From Spirogloea muscicola (taxonomy: Eukaryota; Streptophyta; Zygnematophyceae; Spirogloeales; Spirogloeaceae), in assembly GCA_009602725.1 (NCBI GenBank), contig WELB01000010.1, forward strand, positions 1,085,520 to 1,149,519: DNA of 64,000 nt. The letters are read 5' to 3'. The translations under genes and the position numbers were made by a program. Positions 33,585 through 45,300 of the stretch are shown piece after piece. Every line of letters begins with the position of its first letter. Positions within the stretch are counted from its first letter, which is position 1. The notes under the pieces were generated by a model that had not been told where the DNA came from, did no database searches, and saw only the letters and a list, made by a program, of their open reading frames with translations.

Positions 33585-34520
33585 GGAAACCCTGCAGCGT
33601 TCCCTGGCACGAGCCTTGCATCTTCGTGATGGTCATGCCGTGGCTGCCGCTTCAGGCTCCCAGTCTCTCTGGCCGCGCCTTGTCCTGCTACAGGAGGGCC
33701 AAGACTCCTTACCTGCTTGTTCCCAGCTTGCGGCTGCTGACTGGGAGTCACTAAGCAGGCAATCGTCAGTAGTCTCTAAGCTTCCAGCTCAGTTGGACCT
33801 CGTTCGTTTGTTTGTGGGTAGTACAAGAACCAACAGCTCGTCTGAAGTAAGTCGATGGCTGAAAGAGGCCAGCCCAAAGTAAATAATAAGGTTTGAAAGG
33901 GCCGGGAGGCGCAATGACACGAAAAGCACTCTCTCTGTGGGTTGCCTTTTCACAGCCCCCGCCCCCTTCGCAGAGGAACTTCCTCATCTACATTGAGTAA
34001 TAGCCTGCTGAACCCTGAAGACCTTGTCCATACCTGTTGGGCTCCTACAGCCATCGCCTGACATGCAAAGAGCTGCTTCTTCTTTGGGAGAGCTACTTGT
34101 AATACTCTAGAGAAGACAGCGTTTCAAAATACGGCAACGGCTGTGAGAGGCCAGCCCAAAGGAATGTACAAGGTACAAGAAAGTGCTCCCCCAGAGGGTA
34201 AGGGCTGGTGTAGAGAGACCGCTGGGTGCAGCCCCTCTTCTCTATGGGCGAGCCGTGCTATGGCCGCCGCCTCTCGGTCTCGGCGGAGTGCCTCTTTCCC
34301 TGCAGCGAGCTACTCAGACCTGATGTTGCTCACTCGTGGGTACTGAGCTTCCCTCTGCATCGTCTGTGTTTTGCAGTGTTTTGTAGTGTAGTCCTTTTTC
34401 CGGCTCCTCTTGGCTGGACATTGTCCATTTTTTTTAAGCTGGCTTTGCCAGCCCCTCTTCTCTATGGGCGAGCACTTCCTTTCTTCTTCTCTGTAGGCGA
34501 GCACTTTCTTCCTCTGGGTG
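33585..34520. repeat. Mosaic of LINE fragments in both orientations
   Basis: Immediately beside the previous remnant, a plus-strand scrap (ARALHLRDGHAVAAASGS, about 33600-33655) repeats the same terminal domain in the opposite direction. Tail pieces follow near 33865, 33940, 34150, 34240, 34440 and 34500, including an AGCTGGC/GCCAGCC hairpin at about 34438-34455 and TTCTCTATGGGCGAGCACTT ends. No host gene was recognised. Confidence 0.55.
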
Positions 34521-35089
34521 CAGGATGGGCAAAGAGAGCGTCAGTGTCAGCGCCTCTCCGCGTGGCCGCTAGTCAGCGTCACGCACACGGGGCAACCTGC
34601 GCAAACTCACGTCGGTGGGTTGCCCAAAGTTGCCCAGGGAAAGACTCTTCCAGTAGAGGTGCAATGGCTGTGATAGCTCGACTCAGAAAACCGAACGGAC
34701 GAAGTTCGAAGGGTGCCGGAGAAGCGCCAAAGCACACAGTGGATAGCACAGTAAGTCAAGTGGCCACTGGGTGCTCAATATCCCTGTTGAGCAGCTCAGG
34801 TGCATCTCTGTGTTTGCAGCCAGCGCGCCTGGGAATGAACCGGTGTAGATAAGGCCGCCCCGTCCCGTGAAAATCACGGGCGCGAGCGGGCGGGGGCGCC
34901 AGGTCCAGGTCGGCGTGGCCGGCACGAGTGGCCGGTCTGTGGGCCCATTGGAACGCCGGCCATCCGCGCGGTCCGGAGCCACAAGCCAACGAGGCCGCCA
35001 CCAAGCTGCGGTGGGCCACGGGAGAAACCCTACAACCTAAACCCTGAACCAGGAACAGCTGCGCCTTGTGAAAAAAGAACTGACGCTTC
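34521..35089. other. Region without recognised gene
   Basis: Mixed-composition DNA with a CCCTAAA-like patch (ACCCTACAACCTAAACCCTG, about 35020). No exon series was supported on either strand. Confidence 0.5.
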
Positions 35090-35920
35090 CAGGAGAGGGC
35101 GGTGGCTGTGAGCGGAAAAGAGTTAGCTCTCCCCATGGGGGCAAGGGCTGTGATAAGCCAGCCCCAAAAAAACGGACAAGGTTTGAAGGTGCCACACTGC
35201 GAAGGGGCCAAAAGGGCTATCTCAGAACTTGGGTAGGATGAACCTCTTAAAACCTACGAGTATGGAGCCGAGAGAGCTGTGAGAGGCCAGCCCAGAAAAC
35301 AGAATGAACAAAGCTCGAAGGGGCCAAAGAACGCGCTAAAGCACACAGGGAACCAAGGAGCTACGAAACACTCAGTAACCCCTGTTGAGTTTGGCCATTG
35401 TTTGTTTAAATACACGACAATTCCCTCTTGAGTGGGTCGCCACACGCTTGCACTGCCACTCCACCGTATTGGGCATTGTACATTCCTTTGGGCTGGCCTC
35501 TCACAGCCATTGCCGAAAATTGGAAGAGCTGTTCTCTAAGCGAGTTCTCCCGATTCTCTTCCATTCAGAAAACTGCCCTTTCACAGCCATCGCCCCCGTT
35601 TCGGGAAAAGCTTTCGTTTCCGGTTTTGTTTGGGCTGGCCTTCTTCATTACACTTGAGCTGGCCTCTTACGGCCATCATCCTATTTTGATGGAGCTATTT
35701 CCGTCTTGGCTGGCGTTTGCAGTAAACAGTCCCGTTTGTAATGCTTGTCGAAGCTGTGTATACTTGCTAGGGGGTACAAAACCTCCCCGATCATGGTGCT
35801 TCTGCCCCCTTTGCCTTACTGGCTCTTGCTAATTTGTGAATTTCAGCGCTTTTTGGCCCCTTCGAACCTTGTCCGGAATGGCCTTTCATAGCTCTCGCCC
35901 CCTTCGCACCAGAAAGCTGG
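35090..35920. repeat. Cluster of LINE 3'-tail modules
   Basis: Minus-oriented tails lie near 35130-35190 and 35280-35390. Plus-oriented ones lie near 35480-35540, 35570-35650, 35650-35700 and 35840-35920, each recognisable by TTGGGCTGGCCTCTCACAGC-like hairpins and a following (C)GGAGAGC-type end. Copies are diverged, so several separate insertions are implied. Confidence 0.6.
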
Positions 35921-35989
35921 GCGAGCTCTAGTTGGTGGCAGAAGGGCGTCGTATCTGCCATCTAGTATTCAGGCATCGATTAGCGACCT

Positions 35990-36620
35990 TAATGTTTTGA
36001 CCCGTGGTTACTGAGCGAGTCAATCTGCTGTAGGTGATGTGCGTCTCTAGATGTGCTTGCCTATGTACTTGGCCATTTGGCCTTTGTTTGTTTCAGATAC
36101 ACGAAAATCCTCCTTCGGATGAGCGTACTTCCTTTACATTAGCCCCTCTCAGCCTAGGGCTTCGCTATTCTGTAGGTCCGTTCTTTGCACTACTTCTGCC
36201 TGTTTCGCATGCACAATGGATATGCTCCGCTTGGCCTCCCTGCCACTTCATGCGCATGCGCGCTTTCTCTTTGGAAGGTAAATTGTCCCCAAAAGGACGC
36301 GATGGGTTGTGAGAGAGGCTCTGGTGGCTTCATATGTGGTAGAACTCTATGCTTTCATTCTCGCTCATTGACGCAAGCTGGCCGCTTCACACAGTACCGC
36401 CTCTCAACTCATTTCCCGTCCTCGACGACAGGCAGCAGTGACAGTGCAGTTGCTTTCACGTTCAAACGATGAAAAGGAATGACTCTTCCAAATATTGAAA
36501 TTGACAGTGGGCTCTTCCACAAGAATATCTCGTGTATTTGAAACAAACGAAGGCCAAATGGCCAAGTACAAAGGCAAGCACATCTTAAGACCTACATAAC
36601 CTACAGTAGAGTACACGAGG
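35990..36620. repeat. Second tail type in opposite orientations
   Basis: On plus at 35995-36110, a GACCCGTGGTTACTGAG block leads through AGATGTGCTTGCCTATGTAC to TTGGCCATTTGGCCTTTG. The same sequence lies inverted at about 36505-36620 and direct at 54372-54485. It resembles the 3' UTR of the LINE ending at 54840. GGCC-ATTT-GGCC is again a small hairpin. Confidence 0.6.
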
Positions 36621-37300
36621 GGGCGGAAAGGCTTAGTCAATTTACTCGCCAACTGGCGGTCAGTGGGAGCCCTCTAACCGGCACTCGGGCGGCGGGGGCC
36701 GCCGCCCACCCCCCCAGCTGGCTGCCAGCCCACTCAGGGCATTTGACGGCGGAGAGGATCCCGCAGAATCGCACCTCCCTCTCCCCCCCTCCTCCCGCCT
36801 GCAGTCCACGGCCGTCCTCCCTCCCCCCGCCCACCCTCCTCGCCCGCCCTCCCTTACGTCGCCCCCAGAGGGCAGGCCACGCGCACGGCCGGCCAGCCCC
36901 GCTTGCCCTCCCACTCGAAGCCTTCTTATGTCAGCCGCCGCAGTCTCCCAAAGCCCCAGTCCCCACTTGCTCGCTCCCTCGCACAGCGGCCCTGCCAGCC
37001 AGCCCCGCCGCCGCCGCCGCCCCTCCGCCACAGCCGGCCCTCGCTATCAGCAGCCGCGTTGCTTTGGCAGACCCGACCGCTGCCGGGGCTCGTGACAAGC
37101 GCACTGCGCCTCTCGTCATCGCATCGGCATTGCCGCCGCCCCAGGTGGAGCTGCCGCAGGCGCCAACCTCCTCTGCTCCCGCAGACTCGACTCTCCTTGC
37201 GGACTGCTCCTCGCCAGGTCGCTGGTAGCGCTGCTGCCTTCGCGCTCGGTCGACCCCATTGCGCGAGGGGGCGGAGACTTGACGGCGCGGCGGCAAAGCC
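36621..37300 (+). other. C-rich region, probable promoter/leader of the following small frame
   Basis: It has a strongly pyrimidine-rich plus strand with CCTCC and CCGCC runs. Long frames on both strands here (for instance 36743-37228 on plus) are Pro/Ser/Ala-rich, have no recognisable domain and are attributed to composition. Confidence 0.4.
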
Positions 37301-37435
37301 ATGGAGGAGATCATCGTCGTGCTGCACCGCCTCTGCTCGCACATGGTCAACGTGGTCGCGTGTACGCTCACGGGCGACCACCTGGGCTTTGTGCCGCTTC
37401 CCCTCCTGGACCGGCCGGAGGCCAAGGAGTTCTGA
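37301..37435 (+). CDS. Possible 44-residue protein or first exon
   Basis: ATG 37301 (context AAAGCCATGG) opens a short frame with hydrophobic and regular composition (MEEIIVVLHRLCSHMVNVV, then LGFVPLPLLDRPEAKEF) ending in TGA at 37433-37435. Codon choice resembles neighbouring genes more than the surrounding C-rich DNA does. No similarity was recognised. It could be a genuine small protein, an upstream reading frame, or a first exon whose donor was missed. Confidence 0.3.
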   Translation: MEEIIVVLHRLCSHMVNVVACTLTGDHLGFVPLPLLDRPEAKEF

Positions 37436-39121
37436 TTCAACACAATGCCAACAAGACAGATGGCTCATGGAGAGGCCGGGGGCAGCGCAGTTGCAACCGC
37501 GGCATTGGCCTTTCTTCGCAACTGGTACAGGACGGGATCAATTTCTCCTCAAATTGTGGCGCTCGGCACTCGTGTATTCCCCACAGAGATTGACAGCTAG
37601 ACTTCTCGACGCACGGCCATCGGTAGGCGCGAGACCATGACAGGGGAGCATGCAGCACCTACCAGCAGGACAGCGTGATTGACGCTCATCGGTGCAGGAA
37701 TCTCCTCCCGAGCTCTAGCAGCGAATTCAGCCGGTCTGGCTTAGCCAGCTGCGCAGCCGCCAGCGATGGCACTCATAAAGGGGCCGAGGCTCTTCGAACA
37801 CTCTTGTATAGTGTCCCAATAAAAGACGATTGCACATTCTTTACTCCTGCAATATACTTGTATTGCACGCTTATGGTACATTTCATATTCTCTAGCAGCC
37901 GCCACTGCGCTTATTGCACTAACTTGCACTTGCATAGGAACAACAAGAGCGTACTTGAAACTGTAATTGAAATCGAATTCGAATTACGGGGTGCCACCTG
38001 TGCTGCCTACACGGTCTTGCTGAGAGTATGAAGTAATAGAGGAGAGAGGCCAGGTCTGCAAGTCTCACGGCCTCGTGCAGCCAGTGCTATCCATTGTCCA
38101 GTAACTGTCCATTGCAGTATAGTGTTGGTTGCTGTTAGACATTGGCCTGCAGGCAATGCGAAGGCTGAAAGGTGGGTACTTCGTAGAATATCATTTGCGC
38201 CGTGTCATTGGTAACAGCGTTTGCATTGTCATCTCGTAACAGGAGAATGTACAGCAAGCTATGTTGCTGTAGATTACCGAGTGCTTTGAAGGGTGAAGTC
38301 GACAAGATGGGCGTGCGCTGCGTGAGTCCATCCTTTAATCACTTAAGTCTATCTGCCTTGGTGTATTAGTAATCCGAGCACATGACTTGCTAGAGAGAAA
38401 TGTACAGCATGGGCAGGAGCCAGAGTGCATAGCCTGTTTGCTTGAATGTGCAGCAGAGCGAGGACCTGGAGTCGCCATGGAGTCCAACAACAGTGACAAT
38501 GATGAGGGGCAGAGTGGCTGTCAACAAGCCCGCATTGGCTGGCGACACGTCTCACCGATCCAAGCATGCACTCACGGAGCTGGATGGCTTCGTAGGGGGC
38601 TGTGGGAGAATGGTGCCAGCGGCCGTAGCACATCCATCACAATAGGTAGGAGGTGGTCAAGAGGTGTGAAGCTTTGTTAGCCCCTGCTGCGCTCGAAGAA
38701 CGTTGGAAACCTCCCCAGAAGGGTCCATGGCTGAGGATGACCACTCACCAAAAGGACTCATAAACGTCGTGGGGCAGGACGAGGCCAGCCGAGGATGTCG
38801 GCGCAGGCCCTGGCGACCTGCGGGGCCTCGTGAAGCCCCGAGACAGCTGAGGCATAGCGGAGGAGTGGGGGCGAGGCAGAGGTGCACAGAGGTCGAGAGG
38901 AGGCGGGGCGGTCGCTGGGGAGTGAGCTGAGTACTTCTGAGCTGAGTTGGGAGACGAGCTGCAGGCGGCTACGTGCCGTCATTGCCTCTCTCTCGCTCTC
39001 TCCCTCCTCACCGCGAGCTCGCCGCCGTTGCCGCCGCTGCCGCCGCCGCCGTCGCCGCCGCCGCCGCCTCGAGCGGGGGTATGCGCATCCGGCGGGCGGC
39101 GGCCGGCGCAGCAGGGCCCGG

Positions 39122-39152
<31 letters not shown>

Positions 39153-39372
39153 GGCCTGGTACGCCCCAGCGGCAGCTTTCAGGTGCTGCGGCAAGCAGGG
39201 TTGTGGGATGCAGAGCGGCCGCACGGGACGGCAATGAGGCGGGGCCGTCAGCCTTGCGCGACATGCGAGAGCTTCGGCTGCCGCCGAGCCCCTGCCGCCA
39301 GTGCCTGGCCGTGCATGCCGAGTGGCTGGCACGCCACGCTGCAGCAGCTGACCGCCTTCGCCGTTTCATCCC
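37436..39372. other. Unassigned region upstream of VPS35L
   Basis: No exon series is supported from 37436 to about 38900. From 39010 to 39160 there are (CCG)n/(GGC)n runs that translate to poly-Arg, poly-Ala or poly-Gly. An N-terminal exon of VPS35L probably lies in 38900-39372, but its frame could not be chosen. Confidence 0.45.
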
Positions 39373-42300
39373 ATGTGGCAGCTCTCCGGGGTGTCCTTGC
39401 TGCCGCCATCTTGTGTTGACATCGACCTTGTCACTGCGGAGCAAGCGGAGGCCTTCGAGGACCCGCTGCGGAAGCGGCCGCTGCAGACTGAGCCCCTGCA
39501 TCTGGCCGGCTCAGCCATGGGGGCCGTCTCCTACGACGAGAAGTCGCTTGCCGTGGGTGGCTCCATAGAGGCTCGGTCTGCGGCTGCTGCCACGGAGTGG
39601 GACGCCAGGAAGGGCGCGCTCATGCACCGCTTTGTGTCGTCGGGCACGATCACTGTCTCCACGGTCAGCAATCCGAGCCAGCAGTGACCTGGAGTGCCGC
39701 ACTCTAATTGACAACGTCATAGAGACTCCGATGCCAGTGACATTAACCAGATCTTGGGCCAATGGCTGTCGAGCTCCTGCTGTTGCGCACATTGTAATGC
39801 TGCACTGGGTTGTGCTTGTGGTGGTCACGGTGAACAGACGCTTGACATCATCTCACGCCAGCCAGGAGGTGCAGAGCTCTCCTTTAGCTCCTCTTTCTTG
39901 GATCACTCCTCTTTCCAGCTTCCCTCCACAATGCCGTCCACTGCGATAGCTGGTCCTTCCTCCAGCTATATTGCATTCTGCCAAGGACGGCTCATCACAG
40001 AGATTTTTGGGACTATCGCAGGAGAGTGATCAGCTGTAGGACCTATGCTGACCTCCACTTCCGCTGTTCTGAGAAGGGCCGGCACGCAGCCGCCTGGAGG
40101 AGCTGGAGGACCTCAATGGAGAGGCGCACGCCGCCAAGGTGCGCATGGTGTCGCAGGCGGAGTATGTGGCGCGCCTGCGGGAGCTCAACGATGAGATTGC
40201 TCACGCTTGGCTGCGCAGCGAGCGCGTTGCTGCTCTCCGCCTTGCTATCAAGGTCAGCTACAGCTACAGTCATTCAAAGGAGTAGGGTGTCCTCAGGCGC
40301 TCAACAGTAAATGGTCAGTCCTGTTCTGTATTTGTCCAGAATTGTGCACCTATCATTTGGGGTCTAGGATCAGGTATGAAGTTGAGGAGATCCGGTTCAG
40401 ATTCTTACTGAGAACTCGTTGAGAAGGGGTCTTTAGGGCTGACCTTTGTGTCCAGGCTGATGACTAGCTTCATGTGGATTGGACTGCCAGGTCGCAAAGC
40501 TGCTGGGGGACACGTCGGTGCCACCATTCTATCCGGCACTCTTCGTGCTGGTCACTGATGTCCTAGATACGCTGGGCAGCCTCGTGTGGGCGCGTATCAA
40601 GCAGCGAGCCGAGCAGCGAGACGATGCCATTGGCGCGCCCGTCACACATCTTCCAGGTCTAAAACCTCTCCGGCTTCCAGCTCTTTGAGCAGCACCTCAA
40701 CCTCTGAGGTCTCAGCCCCGACTCTTGGGCCCTGACTTTACCTGGTCTGTCAAGCAAAGACTCTTGATTGCCGCATTCCTTCTATGGTACTAGCGCAGTC
40801 ATGCAAGGAGACAGTGGACCTGATCACGCTCTCCCCTCTGGGCCTGGACAGGCGACAGCAATGAACAAGCGACGGGCACCTCTGTTCCTGCCTCGCACTC
40901 ACCTTGAAGTGCCCTTCCTCCTTTTGTTCAAGCAGCCAACTTCACGCATGAGGACATCCGCCAGGAGGCCAAGGATACGTGCGCCAATTGGTTTTTCAAG
41001 ATCGGATCAATTCGCGAACTGCTGCCGCGAGTGTACGAACTCCCACATCACAGCAGCAAGCGACTACGCTGCTGGTCACCAGAATTCTGTTTGTGTGATG
41101 AGGATTGTGATGCATCAAGTTGGCCCACTAACAGGTCCACATCAATGCACATGCCGACTGAGAGCACGCTGATGCTGGCGGGAGCTTCTGAAGCTTAAGC
41201 CCTACAAGCCCTAGCCCATATACTGGACTTCAGAATCAAAGTTAGAAACTTATCTTCTTGGACTCTGCTATCAGGTACCTGGAGATGGCATTGCTGCAGT
41301 GCATGCATTTTCTGGAGCCCGGTCCGCCAGTGCACGCCTTTCAGCGGCTGACGCTTATGCTAAGGGGCATAGCTGATCCCCTGGCCTCAGCGTACGCCCG
41401 CCTGTACCTCGCCCGCCGAGGGCGGGCCCTCATAACGCCGGCTGCCAGTAAGCCACCCCTCAATCTACAAGCACATTGTGACTGCTAGAGTGCCTACTAT
41501 GGCCAGCCAAGGAGCATTGCTGTGCCCCGGGAGCGCTTTGGTCAGCGTGTGAGTCGAGGCTATGATGGGTACAATGGCCCCTCGTCACAGGCGTTGCTTG
41601 TTTATCCAAGCATCGCAGAAGAGAGCACGAATGCTGGCAGCTGGCATGGCCTCCTTGCAGCCATGGGGGGCCTCCAGCTCTCCATCCCGTCCTCCTTTTG
41701 CTTCCCAGCACAACGTGAGCCATCTCACGACCTTGCGTGTCATGCACCCCGTGCGCTCCACATGTGTCTCTGGTCCGTACGGCTCGATTTGTGGATGCCT
41801 GGGCTCTGTGCATGGCTGTCAACAGGTTCCACTGCAGCATGAACTCATTAAGCTCGTAAGTCCTCTCCTCATCAGTAGCTGCTTGCTACATAGCTACATG
41901 GACCACATGGTGACTAAGTGTGATGTGCGATGATGCTTTGATTGCAGGTCACGTTGTTGCCGCGCTGGAGGACTTTTGCGTTCTTTTACAGAGAGTGCTG
42001 AGGGGGGACGGTCGCATGAAATTCAAGTCTGGCGTGAGCCAAGTGCTGTACTTGCAGCTACTTGAACCGGCCATTGAGTGGCTCTTTCACTGCCTCCTCA
42101 ATAACGCCTCCGAGGTGCGACCCGTAAATGTGTAGCTGCAGGTCATGCACTATGAGCAGCTGCAGATTCTATTGGCATGTCAGTAAATTCCTCTGAAAGT
42201 GGTCACTAGCGATCCTGTTGCAGGTAACCCTGTCATAGAGGTGTGTAAGATGCTATAGATGGATATACCGTGTTTTCTCTCACACAGAAGGACACATCAC

Positions 42301-45300
42301 AGGAAGTACTCAGCCTCTTTGGGATTGGCTTGATCATGAAAGATTGTAAGCACCAACAGCTGATCCACATTTCATTTGGAGATTGCCACCAGGTCGGACT
42401 CTCACACTATTTGCCAATGTCTTCTCAGGAACTAATGGACAGTGTGCTGGGGCTCCTAGGAGTGTCATCCAGGATATCGAGCTCCACAGCCGACAGTTGG
42501 CAAGGGTTGGATGCCCCCAAGTGCACTAGCTTCGGGTTGATCACCTACCAGCTCATCAACCACCTACCGGCCACCTTCATCTCAGTCCGTGCAGTTGACT
42601 TCATTCACCTGGCCGAAGGAGTCGCTGATGTCTACGTTCCTCAGGTGCATTCAGGAGCAAAGGCAGACCAGGACCCATCACATAAAGCAACCTGGCAATA
42701 GTCTTCTACTCTCGAAATAGGCTGTATAAGAAGCTGTTACTCTGAGTTCTGCAAGGGTGCCGTCTTCTCAGCAACCAGGTGGCTATAATTGCCACTGGCT
42801 TGCTTCTTGGAGGAGGAAGCTGAAGCTGTAGCTGTTGTCCACATAGTCATCGTTGACAGCCTTGATGGACTTAGCAGCTCCACACTTGACGCGCAGAGCA
42901 GCACAGAATACTGGAGTTGCTGGGCCGGAGATTGTGCCAGCAGCCACCCAGCCATGATCTGCGCCTGTCAGTCCTTCACAAGGCTTGCAGAGTGAGTAGA
43001 AATCACAGGACGCTCGTCAATAAGCTACGGCTTCAGCCACCAAACTGCAGCTTCTTTTAGTGTTCAGGTTGATGTGTCTAAGTCCCATCTGTGTCCAATC
43101 CAGATGATGGAGCAACAAGTGGACCTGCAATCATACCTCTCAGTGGCAGACATATTCTTAGACTTTTTGCTTCAGCACATAGTTGTGAGTGTGTGCGGCC
43201 CCATGCAATGTTGAGCAGGCGGAGCTTTTGAACGCCTTTTCAAAGTTGCTCGTGACTGCTGCATGCCTCGCGTATGATAGTCCAGCGGCATGTATGCAGT
43301 GAAACTGTGGCACAATGATTTGTCAAGATCAGATATGTTTGGCTCTTTACTCATAGTCGCTTGCAACCTCTTGGTTTTCTTAGTCACGCGCTTACGCAAC
43401 GGCTCCTGTTGTCATGGCCAGCCCAGAGAAGCGGTGCTCAATGAGTTCTTGGAGAAGTTGTGGGGAAGAGTTAGGCAGCTGCAAAAGGTGGAGGACAACT
43501 GCCAGCCATTCATTGAGAGCATGTGCTTCAAGCTCATCACGCATTGCTCAGGACTCAATGATGTCCTTGCGCTGGTAAGCACACCTTTCAAGCAAGATAC
43601 ACATATATGTATAAAGCACACCTGCCAAACCATGTCGACGACCACTATAGTTGCAATGTACAAGATCAAGTCTCATGGGCTTCACTGGACCCTTGTCAAC
43701 AAGCATCAAGAGCTTATGATATTCTATGTCACGTTCGATACTGTTCAGTACCTTATAGTAAGAAAGGCAGCTTACTCTTTATGAAGATGTCGCACATACA
43801 CACGCTGCTGATTGCTGCTGATCACTGCGTGTCTCTAGGCGAGCTTCACAGACCTTCTGGGCAGCCTTTCGGGCGACTGGAGGGTGTCAGCAAACAAGCA
43901 CCTCCTCACTATAGTGGCAAGGTGGCTCCAAGCCACCTCTTTGCTGGTATCCTTGGGTACTGTGGTCCATCGACTACATATAGAATTTTCGCCGGGCTTA
44001 AGGCACCAGTTCAGATAGGCTGAGTCATGGATTAATATCCTCCTGACATGTGTGTGTGCTCACTAATTATTTATCAACAAGGTGAGACTGCTCCAGAAAA
44101 GGTAGCAGGTAGCTATGCCTCTAACGCTTCCCTGCAATGCAAGTGAAGAACTCGCGCTCAAGGTCGTGATTACAATGCAGAGGTGGGCGCTTGAGGGATC
44201 CAGCGTCTATACTCTTCGCTGTGGAAGTGGGCCGCTCGCTGCACAACCTGACGGGGCAAATTGAGGGCAAGGACGAACGCCGGCAGGTTGCGCAGCTGCT
44301 CTGCTCCTTGATACACCAGGTTTGGTGCTGCTTAACGCCATGGTATCTTGCCCTTAATGTTTCAATTAAGCAGCCACGCAAGTTGGCTCCCTGAAGCTTT
44401 GACGGGCTCCTCAGAAACCGATGCTTTGATCATTCACCTGGGGTGATGCTCCGCTTGCAAGGAAGGATATTAGGAGCATCTTGCACATGACCATGCTCCC
44501 TGCATCTGGTAATCTAAAAGACATCGCATGTAATACTGCGGTGCTCTTTGCAGGTTGACCATGGTAATGACCTGGATTCCCACCTGGACTTCCTGGTGGA
44601 CTGCCGGGCCTCGTTCTACCAATTTGACTCCGTACTTGTATGATTGACAGTCACCCTCGCTGATGTATGTGTTGGTCCAATCTCAAACCAAGAAGGGGGT
44701 CATGCGAGCAGTCTATGATCTTCATCGGACGGCCTGAGAGAAGCTCGTCTTTCTGAATTCCTGATAGGAGACCAAACATATCAAATGCTCACACTGAGTA
44801 TAGCAAAGTTGCTCTGGCACCCATTGGCTGACATGGCATGACATATGTTTATAGCATGTTATGTTGTTTACCACTGTCAGGAACAACTTGTCCAGGCTGC
44901 CAACACTCTAGCAATGACGGAATTGATATTGGTCAAAGGGGCCCACAATGACCAGTTGAGAGATTTTGCCAAAGCTTGCATCGCTTTCAGCCACATCACC
45001 ATCCCCTCCATCCACTTGCTGCTGCCAAGGCTTCACTTGTATCTCCAGTCTGCAGAGGTATGAGCAGAAGGACTCCAGGTGGTGAGGCAACAATTTCAGT
45101 GATTAGTATCAAGACTTGACATTGCTATATCAACACATGCCATACAAGCAGACTTGATGGCTCCAGGTCCGTTTGATCATTTAATAAGTATATGTCTGCT
45201 CTTCTTCATCAAGTGGATAGCAGAGGATTGAGAGCACCTTGTTGGTCAATGTCACAGCCTGTGGAGGCTGTGAGGTTTGGCCCTTCTGATAGTAGATCTG

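Noticed and set aside
38882-39568. Poly-Arg/poly-Ala/poly-Gly proteins around 39 kb
   Set aside because: They are all six readings of the same (CCG)n/(GGC)n runs.
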